Assembly: GCF_954871325.1 (NCBI RefSeq) | Contig: NC_088778.1 | Coordinates: 13,091,882 to 13,155,881 of the forward strand | Length of the DNA stretch: 64,000 bases | From: Gordionus sp. m RMFG-2023 | Taxonomy: Eukaryota > Nematomorpha > Gordioida > Chordodea > Parachordodidae | Direction of reading: 5' to 3' | Shown here: piece after piece, positions 48,050 to 57,700 of the stretch | How positions within the stretch are numbered: the stretch's first letter is position 1 | Layout of the letters: every line of letters begins with the position of its first letter | The notes under the pieces: generated by a model | The model's database searches: none | The model's input: only the letters and a program-made list of their open reading frames with translations | Told to the model about the DNA's origin: nothing | Position numbers and translations under genes: made by a program

Positions 48050-48935
48050 TATAAAAAACGATTTTAATTTTACAATTAAAAATATATTTTAAGCGAATGT
48101 CCCTCAAAACGACCGCAATTGGAAATCTACCGTGTGGGTGTATAACATTATAGGGATAGGCGCTTAATTATCAAGTATCACGTTTAAATACATAATAAGG
48201 TACTCCAAAATAAGATATAATACAGATGCAACTACAGTTGCGGCAATTGTACTTATCTTGTAGTACAACATTCACAGAGATACTTATCATCACAATGTTG
48301 GTAGAATCTTTTTTTCCATAATAACGACTCTAATATAAATGAAAATTATACTTGTAGAACAAAAATGAGCAAGGCTATCGTTTTAAGACCTAAATCCAGG
48401 AGGTCAATTTTTGACGATTTGAAAGATGGGCATATATATGCAATTCTAACAGATGCATCTAAAGTTTACCTTGATCTTCCGCTATTTCAACAAAATTAAG
48501 GTCATTTCAATAAAACTATTAAATTTTTTCCCCTCAAATAGTGAAAAATCCAAAGACATAGCTAACCATATAATATCAGATTCGAGATGATCAATAAATT
48601 GCATGTCAGCTTTCTGATCTGTTAATGCCTCAGTGAATTTGGAAAAAACAGTGTATTTACAGAAGCGAGTCTACACAATGTTGGTTGCGATATGTTACTA
48701 ATATCGGCCATCGATAGAATTTTAAAATTTTATAAACCTTTAAAAAATATTTCTTATAATGAATGGCACAGGTATATTTAGGAATGATTTCACATGTAGA
48801 ATGTGCAGTTGCAATCGGAAGAATCTTAACAAAGATTCACAAAATTATGCTGCAGATGTGTCCATCTTTACAGTTAAAAATTGACAATAAATTTTATGGC
48901 GCCCTTGCTAAAACATAATTATATTTTATTTGAGA
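48050..48935 (+). pseudogene. Inverted, shortened copy of the same hAT transposase
   Basis: Plus-strand sequence mirrors the minus-strand copy on the right. The block with AACATTCACAGAG and ATCATCACAATGTTGG near 48270-48290 matches, inverted, 50270-50340. The block with GCAGTTGCAATCGGAAGAAT and AATAAATTTTATGGCGCCC near 48810-48905 matches, inverted, 49380-49500. Internal segments are missing and no ORF remains. Confidence 0.75.
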
Positions 48936-49002
48936 TTTAAATAATAGAACTAAATGTTTATCGTCGTGAGATTATAATATTCCTGGCATGACATATTATA
49001 CA

Positions 49003-50330
49003 TTATTTAACCATTAGCTCGTTCTCTAATGTTGTTAAATCCGATTTCTCTCCTTTTTTCCAGGCAGTCCTCTTCAGGCTAAAAATGCGCTCGGATGAGT
49101 AGAATGAGGTAAGGAGAAGTTTTGGCGAATCATAAAAAATAGAGAGAATTAAAATCTTTTCAAATAAGACATCAATGTCTTTCGGTATTTTTAATATATT
49201 TATTAAATTACAAAAACCTTAATTGATGGTTTCTGTTCCAAGGTCATAATATTTATACAATTGTAAATAGAGTTATTAAAATCAAATTTTGATTGTAAAT
49301 ATTCTAAAATTGTCTGAATAAAAATATCTGCATTATTTAAATATGTATTAATTAGAGTATTATTTGAACATTTTAATATAATATTTTTAGCAATAGCGCC
49401 ATAAAATTTATTTTCAATTTTTAAATATAGAGATGAACAGAGCTGTAGCATAATTTTGTGAATCATTTTTAATAAAGAATATTCTGATTGCAACTGAATA
49501 TTAACTGCATGCAGTAGATTTCCTACATGTGAAAAGAATACCAAATATACTTCTGCCATTTCATATTAGAAAATTTTTTTCAAATTTTAGGACAGCCTTT
49601 AAAATCTTTATTTAAGAAGTATTTTTTTAAGGGTTTGTAAAATTTTAAAATTCTATCGATGGCAGGTATTAATGACAACCACCTGATAGGTATATATCGC
49701 AACAACTCACACCATTTTAAGTCAGACCACTTCACCAACTCTTTTAATTCATTAACTCTTTTAGTTGAACTAAATTCGTTAAAATATTTCATCACAATTA
49801 TTTCGACATCCACAGACAGTACATTCATTGCCTTTTTGCAAGAACTATGTAGTATATATGGCATATACAGCCAATTGGTAATAATTCATTTGTGCTGCCT
49901 CAATTCGGTAACTTTAGTTTTGCCCAAAATTTACAGAGGCATTATCAGCGCAGAAAGCTGGCATGCAAATCATTGATAACCTTGAATCAGCTATATTTAC
50001 CCTTATGTGGCTAGCTACATCGTTAGATTTTTCACTATTTGAGGACTTTTTTTTAACAGTTTTATTGAAATGTTCTTATTCTTGTTGAAATTGCAAAGGA
50101 TCGAGGGAAATGTTTTAATATTTCCATTATTAGATACATTTGTTAGAATTGCATATGGATGCCCATCTTTCAAATCGTCTAGAATTGACCTCTAGGATTC
50201 AGGTACCAAAACATTGTGATAGCCTTGCTCATTTTTATTGCCACAAGTAAGGTTTGCACTTATATTGGAGTCGTTAAATATCATGAGAAAAAGATTCTAC
50301 CCACATTGTAATGATATATATAGAGCTCTG
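49003..50330 (-). pseudogene. hAT transposase, nearly full span, broken
   Basis: From the N-terminal side: weak pieces at 50330-49900, then ILHSSCKKAMNVLSVDVEII, ELLRYIPIRWLSLIPAIDRI and LKKYFLNKDFKGCPKI (49864-49580), then MAEVYLVFFSHVGNLLHAVN (49559-49203). The dimerisation end SSERIFSLKRTAWKKG and LENELMVK with stop follows at 49110-49003. These are the conserved blocks of a ZBED/FAM200-like hAT transposase. Several stops and frame changes interrupt it, mostly in the first half. Confidence 0.85.
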
Positions 50331-50767
50331 TGAATGTTGAACTACATAATAGATGTATACGATTTCCTCAAATATAGTTTCATTTTGAGAATATTTTTGT
50401 ATTGCAATCGATGTTGATATACTCCCCTGTACTGACTAATATTAATGAAATAATGTTGATTTATTATTGGATAAAAATAAAACAGGATAGAAAGAAATTT
50501 ACAAACTAGACATGTTTTTCGAATAAATATTTAAAATTTAATTTAAAAATATAAAAATAATCAATTAATGTCTCAAAATTATTATTTACATATTAAAAAC
50601 GTTTAAAATACTTTTTTTTAAAAATCGCGGGAGAAATTAAATTGCGGTAGATTTTTGCGGGAGATTTCCAATTGCCGTAGTTTTGCGGGAGAGAGATATT
50701 TGCGTGTAAACTAAAAAATTGCGGGAGTCCCGCTGATGGGGAGAGACATGGCAACCCTGTTCATACT

Positions 50768-53149
50768 TAAAGGTTGCTACTGTCTATTTCTCTTATTAAA
50801 ATTAGTTTTTGTTTATTGACTAGAAAAACGGATTGATGGAATAGTAAGTACTAATCTGGCATTTCTATGGTATGAGCTCACCCAAAAATATTTGTTTTTT
50901 TTCGCATGTTGCCAATCGTGGCAATTTTATCTTATTTTGTCGAAAAACTATCTAATGAATTGAAGAATCAATGTAATAAATTTCAATTATTGATTTAAGT
51001 TCCAGATTAAATGCTTCCAGAAATTTGGTTGGTTTTACGCTTTAATGGGAGATATAGATTTTATTTCTCTTATAGTACGATTACCTTTTTGTGTGTGAAA
51101 ATAATGACTGAAGAATTAATAAATATTAGCGCAAACCAGCTATTTTCCATTCTATCAATAATGCCTAATTAGGCAATTTTTCTTATTTTGCTAATAAACT
51201 TTTTCTTTATACTGTCTCTTAAACGAATTAAATTATAATTAATACGGAACATCGATAAAATTTTCTGAATAAATTATTTCCGTCGCTTAAATCATAGATT
51301 TGCCAAAATTTTGTTACTAATAGTTTTTTCCTTTTACGAGCTACTATACTCGTTTAAATACTCAATTGGTACAAACAAGAAATAATGATATAATTTACAA
51401 TTAGTTCGTAGAACTATTCAGCCGCCAAATTTAACGGCGCTGATATTAAAATATATAAATCTTGTTTATTCCTCTGTGATACACAAGTTGAAGCATATAA
51501 AGAAGTTATTCAGAATTATCAAACTATTATGGTAATTATAGATATAAATAGCTTAAACCTTTGATTTTGAATGATACGATCAAGTTAGAATATTTAGAAA
51601 GAATTAAATAAAAATGTAAATATAAGCCTAAAAAATATCTAAAAATTTATTTTTAATTCTACATTCAAATGCTGGCTCAGAAATGAGTTTAATGAATATG
51701 ATTAGGCGAAAAAATTTTTCTTCGGTCTCATTTGATTTATTAGAGGCCGAATTAATGGTAAAGCAGAATTTTGACATGAATTGCGAAGAGTCAAAATTTA
51801 TTTCATATATAATAAACTTTTAAATAAAATAAATTCCTTCCGATAAATATGTAGATTTGGATCTAATTTTTATATATTTTGACTTTATATTCAAATTCAA
51901 AATTTGTAAATTATAATTTGAAAAAAAGTATTCACCAATATTAATATATAAAAGGATTGCAGTTGTGGCGCTTTCCCGCTTTTTATCCTTTAGTCATTAA
52001 AAATCCCACCTCACTCTTAGAATATGGGAGGTATGGCCGGGCCTAAAAATTTTTGCAATTTACAAAATGAATGAGAAAATTGAATAATACACCTATTTAA
52101 TATAATTAAAATATAGCCACTTTTTATAATTATTTTTTATTATCCTTCATTTATATATTCCTCTCAAAATTTAGAAAATGTTTTTATCAACCCCCCCCAC
52201 CCTTGTCGTGGTAAAATATGTAAAAGTAAATAAATAAACACTTAACCCATTTTGCCCTGATTTCCCGATATTGGAATATCTTTATTTTCTTGATTTGGAT
52301 TTTCTATTTATTTTCAAAAAACCCTGATTTTTTTAATTCCATTTTATTAGAAAAAATGAGTAAAAGTGCTTATAAATTGAGTAGAAGCGTTTAGCGATGT
52401 TTTCACAAATACGCTATATTGAACTGGTATTATTTTAAAAAATGATGAAAACTATTTTACGTTTTTTAATTTTTTTTTATATTGTTTAGTTTGACTTGTG
52501 AAATCAGCAAAAATAAAAAACTAAAATAATTGAAGATCTAATGATTTATTTCCAAAATTTATTCTTCATAAATATTACAAATTTATGTAATCTAGAATAT
52601 TTTGAATTTTTTTTTTGATTAATCATAACTTTGCAGTTATTTCTATTTATTAAAATGCGAATAGAAGAAAAAGGAAAGGTCATAATATTCAAATGAATTA
52701 GTTACTATTATATCAAAGTTATATCGATGTGCATTATCTCAAAATTGTAATTAGGAGGCATTAATTATCAGTAAAATTTTCTATAATTAAAATAATCTGA
52801 GAAAATCAATAAAAAATTCTTAGCTTTCAGTATATTTTTTTTATCTAGATTAGAAATAAAGTATTACTTTAAATGACATAAAGCACACTTTTAAATTTTA
52901 TGTTGGGGGGGGGGGGTTAACTTATTCTGCTAAAAACTTAACCCAAAATGTCCGCTCCATACTTACAACCATGAGTGTGTGAGACCAGGAAGACTAATAT
53001 ATTTTCTATCACATCAGATAGAGGTTACATGCTTATTAAATAAACAATACGTAATAAAATATTCTTAAAACATTAGCGTTTATGATTTAAGAAACTTCAG
53101 TTGGTAAATTGATATTGAATATATCGATTTCACTTAAAATGAATTCACA
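50768..53149. other. AT-rich stretch with a few exon-like frames
   Basis: Apart from the candidate exons at 51104-51827 nothing is recognised. C7-8 and G12 homopolymer runs occur at 52190 and about 52905. The upstream exons of BCKDHA may lie here or further left, but none could be recognised. Confidence 0.35.
51104..51827 (+). CDS. Candidate small multi-exon gene, unidentified
   Basis: Three plus-strand stretches look coding. An ATG frame MTEELINISANQLFSILSIM is at 51104. A frame after a possible acceptor GTTCGTAG (51409) reads NYSAAKFNGADIKIYKSCLF then LCDTQVEAYKEVIQNYQTIM, with a GTAATT donor at about 51532. A third, at 51657-51824, reads HSNAGSEMSLMNMIRRKNFS, SVSFDLLEAELMVKQNFD and CEESKFISYIINF with stop. 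Their mixed amphipathic composition differs from intergenic frames nearby. I do not recognise the protein and cannot prove the splices. They could be remnants of an element or exons of a host gene. Confidence 0.3.
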
Positions 53150-53795
53150 ATTTTCGCGGTCATGCGCTCGTTATAATAATTTCGCGCAAATACATTCGCG
53201 GTAGAAAATTCGCTATAAATGGTTCGCGATTAAAGTTTCGCTATAACGAGTTCGCGATCAAAGTTTCGCTAAAATGTATTCGCGGTTTAGGTTTCGCGGA
53301 AATAAATTCGCGATAATGAGTTCGCGATCAAAGTTTCGCCAAAATGTATTCGCTATAAAGTATTCGCGGTTAAAGTTTCGCGAAAATAAATTCGCTATAA
53401 AGAGTTCGCGATAAAAGTTTCGCTAAAATGTATTCGCTATAAAGTATTCGCGGTTACGGTTTCGTGGAAATAAATTCGCTATAACGAGTTCGCGATCAAA
53501 GTTTCGCTATAATGTATTCGCTATAAAGTATTCGCGGTCATGGTTTCGCGGAAATAAATTCGCGATAATAAGTTCGCGATATTGTCTTCGCTATAAAAGT
53601 TTCGCGGAAAAAAATTCGCGGAATTGGTTTCGCGATATTGCCTTCGCTATAAAATTCCTTCGCGATAAACGACATTCGCGATAAACGACATTCGCGATAA
53701 ACGACATTCGCGATAAACGACATTCGCGATAAACGACATTCGCGATAAAAGTTTCGCGAAAAAGTGTTTCGCGATAAAAGTTTCGCTGAATTGAC
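53150..53795. repeat. Hierarchical tandem array, inverted copy (14-bp monomers, 84-bp units)
   Basis: Monomers TTCGCKATAAAAGT and variants, the reverse complement of the array at 42722-43315. The marker TTCGCGATCAAAG after GAG recurs at 53251, 53321, 53405, 53489 and 53573: steps of 70, 84, 84, 84, the 70 being one monomer short. Near the right edge a 16-bp variant, TTCGCGATAAACGACA, is repeated about five times. The edge reads TTTCGCTGAATTGAC, the inverse of the edge of the other array. Confidence 0.93.
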
Positions 53796-54588
53796 CTGAT
53801 ACGCACTTAATCGACTTTATTGCTGGAAGCATTTTTTTCTTCTAATTTCATTGGCAAGTTCCATTTAACGCCAAAATTCATATGCAAAGATAAACATCAC
53901 TATCACTCCATTATTTAATTTAGCATTATCACTTTGTATCATCCTGCTAGGAAGATTCACCTAAGTGCCAAATAACTAGACCCAGATATGGGAGACTCTT
54001 TAATTATTTGAACAAAAAAACCCCATCTTTGTGCATATTTTAGGTCAACTTTTAAACGCCATTAATACTACCAACTTGAAACCTAATTTACTTTCTAATT
54101 TGCATTAGTTTCAGTTTTAATGTAAAATTATTGATAATTTAAAATTTTCCATCGATATTAAAATAGAAGGGTTAGGAAAGAAGTTCTTATTAAAATTATT
54201 TCTCCACGGTCGATCTGACTGCCCCATCCCACTAAGTAATATGGCCTTGAGGTTATTGGTTTGGAAAAAATTACAAATACTAATTGGTAATCTTAATTAT
54301 TTTTACATTGTTTAAAAAAAAAATAAAAGTTGAATGTTGTGATGATTAGGGTTTAAAAAAAATATGAACCTTGGTAACTCCCAGGGAACATTAAGATATC
54401 TTAATTTTTGAAAAAATAAAATTATAAAGATTCGATTTGCTCTTTTTAATTACATACAAAGCTTCATTATGATCGATTCTGAAATAAAGACTCTTTTCGA
54501 TAGCGGTTAGATTCGCCAAATTCCACATTTTTTATATATGAAAACGGCTTGAATAATCAATGTATTCTTTTATTCTAATATAAAATAG
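53796..54588. other. Spacer before BCKDHA exons
   Basis: AT-rich; no exon recognised. It should be intronic if BCKDHA has upstream exons. Confidence 0.4.
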
Positions 54589-54750
54589 GGGTATTAATGT
54601 GGCGTGGTTTTACTCTCGATCAATTCATGAACCAGTGCTATTCAAATAGATTGGACCTAGGGAAAGGTAAACAAATGCCCGTTCATTATGGCGATAAAAA
54701 AATAAATTTCGTGACTATATCTTCACCTGTTGCCACGCAGATTCCTCAAG
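54589..54750 (+). CDS. BCKDHA: BCKDHA exon (n-4)
   Basis: Acceptor TAAAATAG. Encodes [37 protein letters not shown] and [14 protein letters not shown], the substrate-channel and K+-site region of E1 alpha. Ends in phase 1 at donor GTTTGT. Confidence 0.95.
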
Positions 54751-57700
54751 GTTTGTAAAATTTAAATATTTTGGTTTTAAAAAAATCTCAACATTTTTGT
54801 GGTGGGCAAATATAAGGGCTTGCGACTTGTATATCTAATATGTAACATTGCCTAATCCTAACTACATCACATTAGGCCTTCATCAAACTGTTTATGGGGC
54901 ATTTAAAAAAATGCCATTGCCTTATTTATGAAAGCCATATTCACATGTCCTTTTATTTTAGGTCTCCAAATATTTGTTTGTAAGGATGTTCATTAATACA
55001 AGTTACATTCGATGTATTTTAAAATACAAGGTATATAACGATCTTCAAATAAAAGGATTTTAGTTTGTAAATTTAAAATAAACATATTAGCCGTGGGCTC
55101 TGCTTACGCTTACAAAATGGCTCAAAATAATCAATGCGTTGTGTGCTATTTTGGGGATGGTACCGCTAGCGAGGGAGATGCGTTTGTGGGATTCAATTTC
55201 GCTATTACCTTAAAATGCCCCGTCATTTTTATATGGTACAACACGATTAACATAATCACTTTATAAAAATATGGAATTTTAAAATTTTCCCTCGTATTAC
55301 TTAAAAGACAGTGTTGCTACCGATACATTTTTGCAAATCGATCCAGTTTTTAGTAATAAAATTATAAAAAAAAATGGTTGTAGGGAATAAAATAAATCAA
55401 AAATTTATGAATAATATTTTATTTATATAGCAAATATTCTATATTCATATTTAAAAATTATCATATTTATTTTTAATGATCTAATATTAATATCATTTGA
55501 TGATAAAACTATCCATTATTTTGATGCATTGGACCGGTGATTTTTCAATACTCGATATTTAAAAAAAATATGATCAGACTGATGAAAATTGGTATATGCT
55601 GACGTAAAACATAGTTTATAAGTTATTAAAAAAAATACCTTTTTTAGACTTTTTCATAAAAAACAAATTATTAAGCCGAAATAACGCGTATGCCATATCT
55701 ACACATGTTAAAGACCAATATTCCGGTGACGGAATAATATCTAGATGCATGGGTATGGGTATTCCTTCTATACGAGTGGATGGAAACGACACGTTGGCCG
55801 TATATTTTGCTTGTCAAATGGCTCGCGATCATGCTCTTAAATATATGGAACCCGTTTTTATCGAAGCCATGACTTATAGGTATAAATATGCCCCTCTCTA
55901 AATATGATCCTGAGCAACCGAATCGATTGCTAAAATATTCGATTTGTTTTAAAAAATATTATTACTATTCCTAGAGAATGCAATTTGAATTATTCGAAAA
56001 CAATATATTTGATGTTAATGTCAATCTAGGAAAATAATTCCCTGGAAAAAATTTTCCGTTTTTTAAGATATTAAATATTACAAAATTAATAAAATAGGAG
56101 AGAAAATTCCCTATAAATATATCCACGAAATAAAGATCCTCAAATAAAATATTTAAAAATTTTGAGATAATCAATTCCGGTAAATTATTTTCTAAGAATT
56201 ATTATTGGGGGATTTGGAAATGGTAGCTTACTAGATTTAAGTGTAAGTATTTTATGTATAATCTTTTTTACAATTAAAAATACAAAAATATTATTAAAGG
56301 AAAACTAATAATATTAAACCGAATTTTTATGCTTATTAAAAAAGGTTTCTATATGAAAATTTATAATTCGTTTTGACGACTATTCACTATAGTACCGAGA
56401 AATTTTCCTAAAAATTTTTTAAAAATAAAATAAGCGGAGAATTTTAGCGCGCTTTTTTAAGTACTAATCTCAGACCCATCTAAAAACAGTTTTTTTGAAT
56501 ATTCAAAAACTCATCACAATTAGAAACAAATAATCGTTGTTTTTGCTTAAGATGCCCATTTTCAGAATTTTTTGTCGTATTTTGTTACCGATCAAAAAAT
56601 GTTTAAATGATATCATGTGATTTCTTAGCTAGTTAATTGGTACAATTTATTTTTTTGGCCCATCTTGGGTTTTTAAAATTATATAGTTATCCTGGCTTTG
56701 CTACGGAATTATTTATATTTTAACATTATTTAAATTAGTGATCTGCATCGGGCCTAATTTTTCAAACCCGGTCCGAAATTTTTTTTAAAAAATTTTGCCG
56801 GCCCGTCCGAATTAAAAATTTTTTTTTAAAAAATTTACCGATAAAAATTAATTTTTATAATTACTCAAAATAAATGATATATGTTTTATGGCGTCTAGTT
56901 TCTATAAATAAAATCTATTTTTATTTTACATTTAAAATTCAACATAAAATTGATAAATTTATATATATTAAAAAAAATTTCCAAAGCCCGACCCGACCCG
57001 GCTCAAATTTTTTAAAAAAAAATTCGGCCCGGCCCAGTCCGAACCCGATTTCTTTTTAAAAAAAAATAGGCCCGACTACTTTTACAGATCTCTAATTTAA
57101 ATACCATAATATTCGATGGAAGCGAGGAGGCAACCGTTTAGTATAACGGTTCGGTTCGTTCCGGTTTTTAGTTTAAAATTTTATAAAGGTTTTGTTCCAT
57201 TTCGGTTTTTAAAAAAAAAATCATATCGGTTCGGTTCGGTTTATAATTTATAACGGTTCTTTTCGGTTTGTTCCGGTTTTTATAAATTTAATTTAAAAAA
57301 AATATTTGTATAATTAAAAATGTTTGAAAAATATATAATAATACTATTAAAAAAAAGAACGGAGATGGTGTGACGCAGGGAAACAAAAATGAAAAAGGGA
57401 CGTAAGCGTTGTCTATGATAGCTCTTTGGCTAGAAGGCTACCATAGAAACTGATATAATTAGCTTTGTGAATCGCTATGGATAATCGTTGACGAAGAAAA
57501 AAACCCTCTCGGGGTTCTTCTGAGAGTTTGCTGATTTGTGATCCTAATTTTTTGAAAAATGCTAAGGCGAGTTTGCCGAAGGTGCCAAGAGTGGTTGATA
57601 TGATTGGGATGAAGCAATGATCGTTTATTATTTTTGTGTATTTAGAAATTTTAAGTTGTTCCTTCTGGTCAAGGATGTTGATGGCGTGGTTGGATGGGGC

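Larger units (their letters stand above)
47788..50759 (-). mobile_element. hAT transposon with exact target duplication and internal inverted copy
   Basis: Ends CAGGGTTGCCAGGTC and, inverted, CAGGGTTGCCATGTC. Exact 8-bp target duplications ttcatact lie at 47780-47787 and 50760-50767. The right end carries repeated TTGCGGGAGA words. The transposase is read on the minus strand (about 50330-49003). The left third instead holds a plus-strand, shortened second copy of the same transposase region (about 48050-48935), so the element is partly palindromic. A relative starts at 63419. Confidence 0.88.

Noticed and set aside
53538-53832. Three overlapping minus-strand ORFs with REF/FIANVVYRE repeats
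   Set aside because: They are translations of the CGCGAA tandem array in several frames; no codon structure or start context supports a gene.
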